Assembly: GCA_902834055.1 (NCBI GenBank)
Contig: CADFHB010000016.1
Location: forward strand, 1 to 16,976
Direction: 5' to 3'
Length of the DNA stretch: 16,976 nt
DNA from: Lactobacillaceae bacterium
GTDB taxonomy: Bacteria > Bacillota > Bacilli > Lactobacillales > Lactobacillaceae
Below are positions 1 through 6,499 of the stretch, piece by piece. The number at the start of each line of letters is the position of its first letter. The first letter of the stretch is position 1. A model generated the notes under the pieces. It saw nothing but the letters and a program-made list of their open reading frames with translations, ran no database searches and had not been told where the DNA came from. The position numbers were made by a program, and so were the translations under genes.

Positions 1-28
1 ACGTCACTGATGAGCAACTATTTTCTTT

Positions 29-580
29 CTAACTTAAATTGACATTTCGGATAATGAAAGAAATCAGCTTTTTCTTAGAAATCAAGTATGATTCTATCTC
101 TTGAATCTTTATTTTCCCATTCTCAATCGAGTTATTATTCCACCAATTCAAATGCCTTTTGTTGAACATATTATTAGGCTTACCAATAAAAATAGTTACC
201 CAATTTAATAAATAGTAGTTAGTGCAGTTATTAGAAAAAAGCCAGCCAATATCAGTTCCTCGACCCTTATAGCTTATTTCTGACTTTAGCTCAAAGGCAA
301 ATGTATTTATTCCACTTAGTTTATTCATATTTCCCTTCGGATAATATAGAGCTGTCTTTTCATCGATATTTACTTCTTTTGATAGTACAGGGTTAGATTT
401 ATACCCTAAGTGAATCTGGACATCTATTCCGTTAGTTTGTTGTTTTTTATCAGTGATTCGGTCTATTCTCTTAATATATGAAGGCTTTTGTGGATTTTCT
501 AAATTAATAAGGCCTTGATAATAATGTCTTTGTAGAAAATCGCCAATAATCTTTTCGCCTTTTTTATCTTCACGTCTCAT
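29..580 (-). CDS. Putative PD-(D/E)XK restriction endonuclease-like protein
   Basis: A 183-residue ORF with an ATG start preceded by a GAAGG-type ribosome binding site. The middle of the protein reads like a nuclease core. GID (D53) is followed about 20 residues later by NIDEK (D73, E74, K75), then by a TFAFELK strand (E97, K99) and a G-R-G-T-D-I-G-W-L-F segment. This D...(D/E)-x-K arrangement is typical of PD-(D/E)XK restriction enzymes, and the length suits a small type II enzyme. It lies downstream of a DNA methyltransferase on the same strand, which supports a restriction role. The gene is much more AT-rich than the methyltransferase, so the two may have been acquired separately. I cannot assign a recognition sequence. 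The C-terminal end could be shortened. The nuclease assignment is inferred from motifs and context only. Confidence 0.6.
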   Translation of the reverse strand: MRREDKKGEKIIGDFLQRHYYQGLINLENPQKPSYIKRIDRITDKKQQTNGIDVQIHLGYKSNPVLSKEVNIDEKTALYYPKGNMNKLSGINTFAFELKSEISYKGRGTDIGWLFSNNCTNYYLLNWVTIFIGKPNNMFNKRHLNWWNNNSIENGKIKIQEIESYLISKKKLISFIIRNVNLS

Positions 581-849
581 TAAAACGCCTTCTTTTATTA
601 TGTCGTGTATGTTATATTTTTTACCAGTTTGATATGGCTTCTTAAATAAAGCTTATTTTAGTATGATAATTAGCTTATTAATGCCCCAAGCGCCTGCATT
701 CAATTCTTCATTTAGTACTTTGCTAAGAAATACTAATAGAAATGGAATATGTTTTAAATTTAAATCAAATCAAGGGCAAAAAATAAAACTACTTTTTTCG
801 ATTTTCGAATATTACACAAATTGTGAGAGTCTACAGATATTATGACAAA

Positions 850-871
850 AATAACTAGCAAGCTAGTTATT
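850..871 (-). terminator. Stem-loop at the methyltransferase stop codon
   Basis: A perfect inverted repeat (AATAACTAGC, two bases, GCTAGTTATT) overlaps the methyltransferase stop codon and runs into a short T tract on the minus strand. It probably acts as a weak intrinsic terminator that separates the methyltransferase from the downstream nuclease gene. Confidence 0.5.
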
Positions 872-1825
872 CATTTCCTTTTTACTAGCGCGTTGCAGAG
901 CACCGGTATTGCGGCCCCAAAAGACACCGTCCGTATAGCCCTGGATGCTGCGGTCATCATTGGCCTTCATCAGGCGGTAAATTCCCCAGGCTGTGTAGAG
1001 TTTGCTCTGCTCAATTCCGATAAAGTGACGCCCCAGCTTTTTAGCCGTAACTAAACTTGACCCGGCCCCGGCAAACGGGTCGAGGACCACATCTCCGGGG
1101 TTAGAACTGGCGAGAATCGTCTTTGCTAACAGCTTCTCCGGCTTCTGGGTAGGGTGACCGGTGTTTTCCGGCATCGACCAATACGGAATCGAAATATCAT
1201 CCCAGAAGTTAGACGGCATGGTGTCCCGAAAGCGCCCCACCGCAGTTTCTTGCCAGTCTTTTGCCTGACCGTTTTCTCGGTAAGGGGCGACCACCTGTCG
1301 CCGTTGCTTTACCTGGTTGACATTGAAGGTGTAGTCTTTGTTGTTCATGGTCAGAAACCAGATGTCTTCCATCCCGTTCTTCCAGTTGGTCTTGGCGCCC
1401 CGTCCCTTTTCCCGTTGCCAGGTAATCCGGTTCTTGATGATGAAGTTCTTGCCCAGAACCGGCGCCAGGGCGATGCTGGTCTGCCAGTCCGCAAAGACGT
1501 AGAGGCTGGCATTCGGCTTTAGTTTTGGCTTTAGGGCGTCAATCCAGCACTGGGTGTAAGCCTGGTAGTCATTGTTTGCCAGGTGCTTGAAGTTAAGCCC
1601 ATCGTACTGCTTATTGAGGTTGTACGGCGGGTCCACCAGGGCCAGGTCGGCCACTTTATCCGGCAATTGGGGGAGGATGGCGAACGAGTCGCCATTGATA
1701 CTCTGGTCTTTCACCTTCTCCATGGTTGTCAGGTCATCTGCCGCCGTTTTAATCTGGGCAAGGACGCCCGCGGGTGCGTGTGCAAGGTCAAAATCGATTG
1801 TCTTGTTCCGGGCCGACTTTGTCAT
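863..1825 (-). CDS. Site-specific DNA methyltransferase, beta class (N6-adenine or N4-cytosine)
   Basis: Transfers a methyl group from S-adenosylmethionine to an exocyclic amino group in DNA. The catalytic motif IV, VDPPYNL, lies near residues 64-70. It precedes the AdoMet-binding motif I, LDPFAGAG, near residues 248-255, with the HPTQKP element just before it. This order (IV, then X and I) defines the beta class of amino-methyltransferases. At 320 residues the length is normal. I start at the ATG at 1825, which has GGATGGTGA just upstream. A TTG start at 1840 would add five residues but has no good ribosome binding site. The gene is clearly more GC-rich than the nuclease-like gene downstream. 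The specificity cannot be read from the sequence. It could be the modification half of a restriction system or a solitary methylase. Confidence 0.9.
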   Translation of the reverse strand: MTKSARNKTIDFDLAHAPAGVLAQIKTAADDLTTMEKVKDQSINGDSFAILPQLPDKVADLALVDPPYNLNKQYDGLNFKHLANNDYQAYTQCWIDALKPKLKPNASLYVFADWQTSIALAPVLGKNFIIKNRITWQREKGRGAKTNWKNGMEDIWFLTMNNKDYTFNVNQVKQRRQVVAPYRENGQAKDWQETAVGRFRDTMPSNFWDDISIPYWSMPENTGHPTQKPEKLLAKTILASSNPGDVVLDPFAGAGSSLVTAKKLGRHFIGIEQSKLYTAWGIYRLMKANDDRSIQGYTDGVFWGRNTGALQRASKKEMNN

Positions 1826-1857
1826 TTTGTCACCATCCAAATTCGTGTTTTCATTCT

Positions 1858-1882
1858 AGTATAACGCATGTCGGGTCCCGAC
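1858..1882 (-). promoter_or_regulatory. Probable methyltransferase promoter with 13-nt palindrome
   Basis: The minus strand has a TATACT -10 box at 1858-1863, about 18 bases upstream of the alternative TTG start and 33 upstream of the preferred ATG. The perfect odd palindrome GTCGGGACCCGAC (1870-1882) lies just upstream, where the spacer and -35 should be. No good -35 hexamer is visible. A regulator or the methylase itself could bind here, but that is inference. Confidence 0.4.
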
Positions 1883-1955
1883 TTTGTCCCCGCCAGCATT
1901 AATGTGAAATTCTTGCCTATTTCTGGTAATAAATTACCACTCTCCCGCATTTGCT

Positions 1956-1969
1956 AGCAAACGCTTACA
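1956..1969 (+). promoter_or_regulatory. cre-like (CcpA) site upstream of the DUF4430 gene
   Basis: AGCAAACGCTTACA matches most positions of the catabolite-responsive element consensus TGWAANCGNTNWCA; the mismatches are at positions 1 and 3. It lies 46 bases upstream of the DUF4430 start, in the expected promoter zone. The promoter hexamers are unclear; TATCAT at 1978 is one possible -10. Confidence 0.4.
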
Positions 1970-2015
1970 CATGTCGGTATCATAAAAGTAACACAGAAAT
2001 GAGGAGTGTTTGACA

Positions 2016-2405
2016 ATGAAAATGATGAAGTGGATTGCAGGATTAGTAACGGTTTTCTTAGCTTTCCTGTTCTTGAATGGGATCAAGGGTAACAACACGC
2101 CGGCCCAGGCCAGCAACAACATCAAGGTTACCTACACCTTGAAGAAGAACAACAAGCAGTTCGCTAACAAGAAGGTCACGGTCAAGGACAACGCCACCGT
2201 TCTGAACGGCCTCAAGAAGGGCTGGAAGGTCAAGATTGCCGACAAGGATATGGTATCCTCAATCGACGGCCACAGCCAAAACAACAAGAAGCAAATCTAC
2301 TGGACCTACACAATCAACGGCAAGTCCAGCAACAAGTCGGTAATGCAACAACACGTTAAGAACAATGACCACGTTGTCTTCAACCTCAGTAAGATGAGCA
2401 ATTAA
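2016..2405 (+). CDS. Exported DUF4430 (transcobalamin-like domain) protein
   Basis: A small secreted protein of 129 residues. It has a basic start (MKMMK), a hydrophobic stretch of about 17 residues and an A-Q-A/S signal-peptidase site near residue 31. There is no lipobox cysteine. The mature part has the DUF4430 pattern: a K-V-T-Y-T-L strand, the central W-T-Y-T-I-N-G near residues 92-98, and a final N-D-H-V-V-F strand. DUF4430 is the fold also found at the C-terminus of transcobalamin-type B12 carriers. The ATG at 2016 is preferred because GAGGAG (2001-2006) lies nine bases before it; the TTG at 2010 is only three bases from that site. The gene is followed after 26 bases by an ECF S-component, which suggests an extracellular substrate-capture role. 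The ligand is not known. Confidence 0.85.
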   Translation: MKMMKWIAGLVTVFLAFLFLNGIKGNNTPAQASNNIKVTYTLKKNNKQFANKKVTVKDNATVLNGLKKGWKVKIADKDMVSSIDGHSQNNKKQIYWTYTINGKSSNKSVMQQHVKNNDHVVFNLSKMSN

Positions 2406-2431
2406 GACAACTAAAGGGGAGGGGAGCAACG

Positions 2432-2947
2432 ATGACAACTGAGCATGACCGCATCAAAAGGATGACATTAATGTCAATGCTCACGGCGATTGGCGTTGTT
2501 TTCCGGATTATTCGAATCCCGATTCCCAACGTCCAGCCGGTTACGGACATGATTATGATTGTCACCCTGATATTGGGGATTGGGTTCGGCATTTCGCTGG
2601 CCATGATGATTATGGTTGTCTCCAACCTGGTGCTGGGCTTTGGAATTTGGACCGTCCCCCAGATTATTGCTTACGCGGTCTGTGTACTGACGGTGGCCGG
2701 TTTGGCCAAGGTCTTGCCAATTCGTAAGCACCTGATTCTCCAGGTTATCCTGGCCGGCTTCCTCGGTTTTGAGTACGGCTTCTTCGTCAGCATTGGGATG
2801 TCAATCTACGGAGGTTTTGCGGCCTTTATCGTTTACTGGCTCAACGGCTTGCTATTTGATTTCTATCACGCCGCCGGGAACGTGGGTTTCTACTTTATTT
2901 TGTATAAGCCCCTGACCAAGATGCTGAAGATGTATTTTAAGCAGTAA
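2432..2947 (+). CDS. ECF transporter S component, possibly for cobalamin
   Basis: A membrane protein of 171 residues, the usual size of a substrate-binding S subunit of an energy-coupling-factor vitamin transporter. It has about six hydrophobic segments (roughly residues 12-30, 38-56, 57-72, 74-95, 100-122 and 124-165). The IPNVQPVTD segment (31-39) is followed by glycine-rich helices and a GFGIWTVPQ segment (69-77), as in S components of the CbrT / uncharacterised vitamin group. The shared EcfA/EcfA'/EcfT module would be encoded elsewhere. The strong ribosome binding site GGGGAGGGGAG lies just upstream of the ATG. Pairing with a DUF4430 protein suggests a corrinoid substrate, but no B12 riboswitch is visible upstream, so the ligand is inference. 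A bidirectional terminator follows. Confidence 0.85.
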   Translation: MTTEHDRIKRMTLMSMLTAIGVVFRIIRIPIPNVQPVTDMIMIVTLILGIGFGISLAMMIMVVSNLVLGFGIWTVPQIIAYAVCVLTVAGLAKVLPIRKHLILQVILAGFLGFEYGFFVSIGMSIYGGFAAFIVYWLNGLLFDFYHAAGNVGFYFILYKPLTKMLKMYFKQ

Positions 2948-2950
2948 AAT

Positions 2951-2996
2951 AAAAACACGGTTGAGAAAATTTGAATTTTCTCAGCCGTGTTTTTTG
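2951..2996. terminator. Bidirectional intrinsic terminator between convergent genes
   Basis: A long stem (ACACGGTTGAGAAAATT with AATTTTCTCAGCCGTGT, one G-U pair) has a two-base loop, A residues on its left and a T run on its right. It can end both the ECF S-component transcript (+) and the PadR/DUF1700/DUF4097 operon (-). Confidence 0.9.
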
Positions 2997-3009
2997 TCTC
3001 TGCCCAATC

Positions 3010-3876
3010 CTAATCAAATGAGTTGTCCCCAGATTGGGTCGTCATCCTGATGAGGTTTGGGTTATCCGTATTACGTTCCAGGGTTCCCCCATCGTCTCTT
3101 TCCTGTTGTCCCAGACTAACGTCGCCGTCGTCACTGGTCAACGTTACCCCAGGGTCGTTGACGGCGTGGACCTCGTTATCCCCGGACTGGTTGTTAACGA
3201 GGTAGTGGCCGTTGACCGTTAGCTTGCGGGCGGTGAAGTCACCCGAAGATAAGTTAGCCTGCCCACCATTGACGGTTACCTTAACGAGGTCCGTATCACC
3301 ACTGGCGGAGTTGAGCCGGACATTCGTGAACTGACTATTGGCAGCCCGGATGTCACCGGATGCTGAGGATAGGGAACCGCCGTTGATATTACTATCATTA
3401 ACAGTGATGTCCCCACCGTTCGTATTAATGTGGACCCGGCCGAACTTGCTACCTTTCAAGGTAACATCGTCATTACTCTTGACGGTCAGGGACCGCACTC
3501 GCTTGTCCTTCGGCACCGTGATGACGATTGTGTCGTCACTAACGTCGCCCCAGGAGACGCTGAAGTGCTTTGCCTTAATGGCGGTGGATTGGGCAATGGT
3601 TAGTTGACCGTCCTTGACCGTTGTCTTCAAAGCCGCGTGCTTCTTGCCGTAGTAGTAGGCACCATAATGGTCACCTTGTCTGACCTTTACGTTAGCGGAG
3701 GCCGCCGTGACCTTGACCCGGTCGAAGTGTTGCTTAGTCAGTGTCTGCTTATTGACATGGTTGAAGGTCTCTTCATCGAAGGGGTGGAAAGGCTGGGGAT
3801 GGCTAAAGAAACCCACGGTCACCATGATGGCCCCGATAATGACGAGGATACCCCCGATACTAAGTGCTTTTTTCAT
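3010..3876 (-). CDS. DUF4097-family envelope beta-repeat protein
   Basis: A protein of 288 residues anchored by one N-terminal membrane segment (about residues 5-25, after MKKA). The extracellular part is a DUF4097 beta-solenoid-like domain: short strands separated by turns with recurring S-G-D or G-G-D motifs (for example NTNGGDI, SSASGDI, NSASGDT, NLSSGDF, NNQSGDN, TTQSGDN). Such proteins are often called putative adhesins, and they commonly sit beside PadR and DUF1700 genes in Firmicutes. The start codon overlaps the upstream DUF1700 stop as TAATG, so translation is coupled. It is the last gene of the operon and ends at a bidirectional terminator. A role in sensing or buffering envelope stress is inferred from gene context; no enzymatic residues are evident. 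Confidence 0.9.
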   Translation of the reverse strand: MKKALSIGGILVIIGAIMVTVGFFSHPQPFHPFDEETFNHVNKQTLTKQHFDRVKVTAASANVKVRQGDHYGAYYYGKKHAALKTTVKDGQLTIAQSTAIKAKHFSVSWGDVSDDTIVITVPKDKRVRSLTVKSNDDVTLKGSKFGRVHINTNGGDITVNDSNINGGSLSSASGDIRAANSQFTNVRLNSASGDTDLVKVTVNGGQANLSSGDFTARKLTVNGHYLVNNQSGDNEVHAVNDPGVTLTSDDGDVSLGQQERDDGGTLERNTDNPNLIRMTTQSGDNSFD

Positions 3877-4451
3877 TATGCGCCCTCCTTAGACTTGTTC
3901 CTGAGGTATCTGACAAAATTTTGGCAGCCCCGGTAAAGCCACTTGATAGCCCAGACGACAATTGCCACGAAGATGATCAGCAGGCCGAGGAGGGCAATCC
4001 CGCCCCCGCAGTAAAAGATTGCGCCCCACACGTCGGTGGCAAATAACGATCCGGCTAGCGCGAAGGCCCCCACGCTCAGGCCAAAGATGGAAGCCAGGCC
4101 GCCGAGTAGGAGGCCGAAGAAGCCGAGTAAGAGGCCGAGAGCCAGTGGCCCCAGGACAATGATGAGGACCACGGCTAGACAGATGGAGAGGATGGCCTTG
4201 GTCCGTTGGTCATTTACCGGACGGGTCGGTTGGCTGGCTGGACCATTTGGCTGGCTACCGGTCGTCTTGGCGATGATGTCCTGGCTCAGCTGCTCGGGCG
4301 TACCCAGCTTGTCGACGATGTCTTTAACGGTAGTCAGCCCGGCATCATCGATGTATTCGCTATAAAAATCGATGGCATCGTCTTGGTCTGCCTGAGATAA
4401 GACTTTCAGGTATTTTTTTAACTGTTCGATGTATTGTTCGCGTGCGTTCAT
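3876..4451 (-). CDS. DUF1700 (HAAS-domain) membrane protein
   Basis: A protein of 191 residues. The N-terminal 60 residues form a charged helical segment (YIEQLKKYLKVLSQADQDDAIDFYSEYIDDA) ending in LGTPEQLSQDI, the classic DUF1700/HAAS pattern. A proline- and glutamine-rich linker (about 65-83) follows, then three hydrophobic segments (about 86-104, 106-137 and 143-170) and a basic tail. These proteins are thought to pair with a PadR regulator and transmit membrane state, but the biochemistry is not established. The gene overlaps padR upstream and the DUF4097 gene downstream by one base each (TAATG), so the three are translationally coupled. Confidence 0.9.
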   Translation of the reverse strand: MNAREQYIEQLKKYLKVLSQADQDDAIDFYSEYIDDAGLTTVKDIVDKLGTPEQLSQDIIAKTTGSQPNGPASQPTRPVNDQRTKAILSICLAVVLIIVLGPLALGLLLGFFGLLLGGLASIFGLSVGAFALAGSLFATDVWGAIFYCGGGIALLGLLIIFVAIVVWAIKWLYRGCQNFVRYLRNKSKEGA

Positions 4452-4774
4452 TATTCTTCCCCCTTATCGCTAGCGTTAAACACCCGGTCGAGGCTCTCCT
4501 TATAGTCGTTCCATAGCTTGCGGACCCGGCTTAAGTGCTGCTCTCCCTTGCGGGTAATGCGGTAGTAGCGCCGGTTGCGGCCCTGGTAGCTCTGCTGGTA
4601 GGTGGTCAAATACCCCCCCTGGTTCAGGCGGCGCAGGACTGGGTACATCGTGGATTCGGAAATTGAAATGGCTTTTTGCATCTCCTGGGTGAGGGCGTAC
4701 CCGTAATAGTCTTGACGCTCAAGAATCGCGAGGACCATCCCATCGAGGAGGTCGGCAGTAATGGTTATTTTCAT
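4451..4774 (-). CDS. PadR-family transcriptional regulator
   Basis: A protein of 107 residues with the PadR winged-helix pattern: an N-terminal LLDGMVLAILERQDYYGYALTQEM helix pair, the recognition helix with ESTMYPVLRRLNQGGYL, and the wing GRNRRYYRITRKGEQHL. A shorter C-terminal helix would form the dimer. The size fits the small PadR subfamily. It is the first gene of the operon with DUF1700 and DUF4097, and a strong AAAGGAGG lies six bases upstream of its start. The palindrome between the -35 and -10 of its own promoter suggests that it represses its own operon. The inducing signal is unknown; envelope or drug stress is usual for this arrangement. Confidence 0.93.
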   Translation of the reverse strand: MKITITADLLDGMVLAILERQDYYGYALTQEMQKAISISESTMYPVLRRLNQGGYLTTYQQSYQGRNRRYYRITRKGEQHLSRVRKLWNDYKESLDRVFNASDKGEE

Positions 4775-4805
4775 GGTGACCCTCCTTTACTATCGTTCAT
4801 CTAAT

Positions 4806-4835
4806 ATTATATTCTATATAGTATTATAGTTGCAA
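4806..4835 (-). promoter_or_regulatory. padR operon promoter with internal CTATATAG operator
   Basis: On the minus strand, TTGCAA (4830-4835) and TATAAT (4806-4811) are separated by 18 bases. The perfect palindrome CTATATAG (4814-4821) lies within this spacer, flanked by near-symmetric AT-rich bases. A dimer bound here would block RNA polymerase, which fits autorepression by the PadR protein. The link to PadR is inference. Confidence 0.7.
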
Positions 4836-4847
4836 TAATATTGTGGT

Positions 4848-4886
4848 AAAAAAAGCGGAGCCGGGAAAATATTTTCCGTGCTCCGT
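4848..4886 (-). terminator. Intrinsic terminator of the OsmC gene
   Basis: The outer arms CGGAGC/GCTCCG and the inner arms GGAAAAT/ATTTTCC form a long imperfect hairpin. On the minus strand it is followed by seven T residues (4848-4854), just upstream of the padR promoter. Confidence 0.85.
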
Positions 4887-4892
4887 AATCCG

Positions 4893-5315
4893 TTATTCCT
4901 TAACAAAACCGGTTTGCTTGAACTTGGCTCCGTGCATCAGGGTGTTCTCCACCGGGCAGCTCTTGGCCACGTCCGCCAGGAACTGCTTGATGTCTTCATC
5001 CGATTCGTCACTGCGCAAGTGGGGCTCGTAGCGAATCTCGGTAAACTTATACAACTTTTGCCCGTCGACTTCTTCCTTACCGAGGTCCCCCTCGACGTCG
5101 ACCCAGAAGGCCCGTAAGTCAAAGTGCCGCTTCCGGGCGAGTTCGGTGGCAGTGATGGATTGGCAGGCCCCAAATGAGGCGAGGAGAATCTCCACCGGGT
5201 TCATCCCCGTGTTGGTGCTGTTCGGCTCGTCAAAGGTGATCTCAAAGCCGCGGGCCCCGGCCGCGACCTGCATTCCCGTGGTGGTCTTTGTTGCTCTAAC
5301 TTTGTAGGTACTCAT
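4893..5315 (-). CDS. OsmC-family peroxiredoxin-like protein
   Basis: A cytoplasmic thiol protein of 140 residues, the usual length for the OsmC/Ohr superfamily. OsmC and Ohr proteins reduce organic hydroperoxides with a cysteine pair. Both conserved cysteines are present: C51 in FGACQSITA after the NPVEILLASF helix, and C120 in SCPVENTL. The fold pattern (beta strands, then the central long helix, then the C-terminal CPVE helix) is complete. The ATG has a strong AGGAGG eight bases upstream and a candidate promoter (TTGCAC, 17 bases, TAAACT). It is divergent from an Rrf2-family regulator, which may control it. Whether it is an organic-peroxide or lipoyl-type member cannot be decided here. Confidence 0.93.
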   Translation of the reverse strand: MSTYKVRATKTTTGMQVAAGARGFEITFDEPNSTNTGMNPVEILLASFGACQSITATELARKRHFDLRAFWVDVEGDLGKEEVDGQKLYKFTEIRYEPHLRSDESDEDIKQFLADVAKSCPVENTLMHGAKFKQTGFVKE

Positions 5316-5347
5316 CTTAAAAACCTCCTGATTATCAATTTGCCTTA

Positions 5348-5376
5348 AGTTTACCGGACCAGGAATTCAGGTGCAA
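5348..5376 (-). promoter_or_regulatory. Candidate promoter of the OsmC gene
   Basis: TTGCAC (5371-5376) and TAAACT (5348-5353) are 17 bases apart on the minus strand, 33 bases upstream of the OsmC start. It is moderate in quality and lies back to back with the Rrf2 promoter. Confidence 0.45.
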
Positions 5377-5389
5377 TTAAAATGCTTCT

Positions 5390-5417
5390 TTGACCATCCG
5401 CATTAATAGCCTATAAT
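5390..5417 (+). promoter_or_regulatory. Promoter of the Rrf2-family gene
   Basis: TTGACC (5390-5395) and a perfect TATAAT (5412-5417) are separated by 16 bases, followed by GGGGAG (5441-5446) six bases before the ATG. Confidence 0.75.
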
Positions 5418-5452
5418 TTAGGTATTAAACGAATATAAATGGGGAGATAAAG

Positions 5453-5872
5453 ATGAAATATTCGCACCGGCTGAGCGACGCCGTACACATCTTAGTATAC
5501 ATAGAAATTTTAGGGAGTGCTAGCAGCTCAACAATCGCTGATAGTGTCAATTCAAACCCCAGCCTGATTCGGCGTTTGATCGCCCGGATGGTCAAGGCGG
5601 GAATCTTAAGCCGCAAGGGCAAGGGGAGCGAGATTGCAATCAGCCTGACGCGGCCGGCGAATCAAGTCAGTCTCCTCGATGTCTACCAGGCGGTGGAGGA
5701 CCACCAGCACTTCTTAAACGTTGACCAGGAAGTCAACCACAACCAGCCCCTGGGTCGTAGCATGCCGGCGGTCCTCAGCGAAGCGTATGGGCAGGTGCAG
5801 ATTGCCGCGGAACAGGAAATGGCCCAGATCAGCCTGCAGTCAGTTGTCGATGCGGTCCGGACGAAGATGTAA
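5453..5872 (+). CDS. Rrf2-family transcriptional regulator (no cysteine cluster)
   Basis: A DNA-binding protein of 139 residues. The N-terminus (KYSHRLSDAVHILVYI) and the winged-helix part (SSTIADSVNSNPSLIRRLIARMVKAGILSRKGKGSEIAISL) match the Rrf2 pattern, ending in the VSLLDVYQAVE helix. Iron-sulfur members such as IscR and NsrR have three cysteines around residues 90-110; this protein has none. It therefore belongs with the cofactor-free, YwnA-like group, which often senses redox or electrophile stress by other means. It is divergent from the OsmC gene, with 137 bases between the starts, so regulation of OsmC and of itself is plausible but unproven. Confidence 0.9.
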   Translation: MKYSHRLSDAVHILVYIEILGSASSSTIADSVNSNPSLIRRLIARMVKAGILSRKGKGSEIAISLTRPANQVSLLDVYQAVEDHQHFLNVDQEVNHNQPLGRSMPAVLSEAYGQVQIAAEQEMAQISLQSVVDAVRTKM

Positions 5873-5972
5873 AAAAGTATCAGAGTGCTTCGTCACGAAG
5901 CTATCCTAACGGACTTTCCCGTACTGTATAATATTTGAAAACTGAGAAGAGAAAACTCCTCATTCGAAAGAA

Positions 5973-6019
5973 AAAATCCGCACCACGATTTTTCAAAATT
6001 CGTAGTGCGGATTTTCTTG
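5973..6019. terminator. Intrinsic terminator between Rrf2 and GNAT genes
   Basis: AAAATCCGCACCACGA pairs with TCGTAGTGCGGATTTT (one C-A mismatch). T tracts lie on both outer sides, so it can end the Rrf2 transcript (+) and the aminotransferase/GNAT operon (-). A small perfect hairpin (GCTTCG/CGAAGC at 5887-5901) without a T run lies closer to the Rrf2 stop. Confidence 0.85.
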
Positions 6020-6058
6020 TCTTGGACGAGGAAATCAAGGTCATTTCCCGACCTTCTT

Positions 6059-6497
6059 TTAAAGTCCTGGATGCTTCATGTGAACGTGCTTGCGGTCGGC
6101 CTCAATAAATTGGTCACCATAGCTTATGAAGCCAAACTTTCGGTAGTATCCTTCGACCTGTACCTGGGCGTGAATAATGATCTCCTTACCGGGGAAGTGC
6201 CGCTTGATACCGGCGAGGATGTGGTCCATTAGTGGTGTTCCTAGTCCTTGTCCACGGTAGTTCTTAGCAATTACGACCCGGCCGAAGGTAACGTGATCAC
6301 CCGTGGTAAAGTAGCGCGCGTAAGCAACTAACTTTTGACCGGCCATGCAGAAAACGTGGCGGGCTTGTGGGTCATCGTCGTCAGGGTCGTAATAGGCGCT
6401 GTCCTGTTCGGTATTGAAAGACTATGGCCCGGAGCTGATAAATCTTAAAAAGTTCGTGAACGGTTAGTTCATCAAAATCCTTGTCATACCAGTTCAT
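6059..6497 (-). pseudogene. GNAT N-acetyltransferase (ElaA-like), frameshifted
   Basis: Read through both frames, this encodes an acetyl-CoA-dependent N-acetyltransferase of about 145 residues. The first frame starts at the ATG at 6497, two bases after the upstream stop, and gives MNWYDKDFDELTVHELFKIY followed by QLRAIVF. The reading then has to shift by one base to continue as NTEQDSAYYDPDDDD and on into the acetyl-CoA-binding part (VVIAKNYRGQGLGTPLMDHIL, with R-G-Q-G-L-G) and the YYRKFGF end. The shift is at the T run of GTCTTTCAAT (complement of 6413-6422), and removing one T restores the frame. Without it, the ORF stops 39 codons in. It is the last gene of the aminotransferase operon. Either the gene is a recent pseudogene or there is a one-base sequencing error. 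Confidence 0.85.
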
Positions 6498-6499
6498 TA

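Noticed and set aside
663..845. A 60-codon plus-strand ORF between the nuclease-like and methyltransferase genes.
   Set aside because: It has no ribosome binding site, no recognisable motif and low-complexity AT-rich codon use. The 581-862 gap is better read as an untranslated spacer with the nuclease promoter.
1934..2125. A 63-codon minus-strand ORF opposite the start of the DUF4430 gene.
   Set aside because: It overlaps a well-supported gene and its promoter and lacks a ribosome binding site.
5912..6019. A possible small RNA, from TATAAT near 5928 to the terminator at 5973-6019.
   Set aside because: There is no matching -35 at the right distance, and the hairpin is fully explained as the shared terminator of the two flanking genes.
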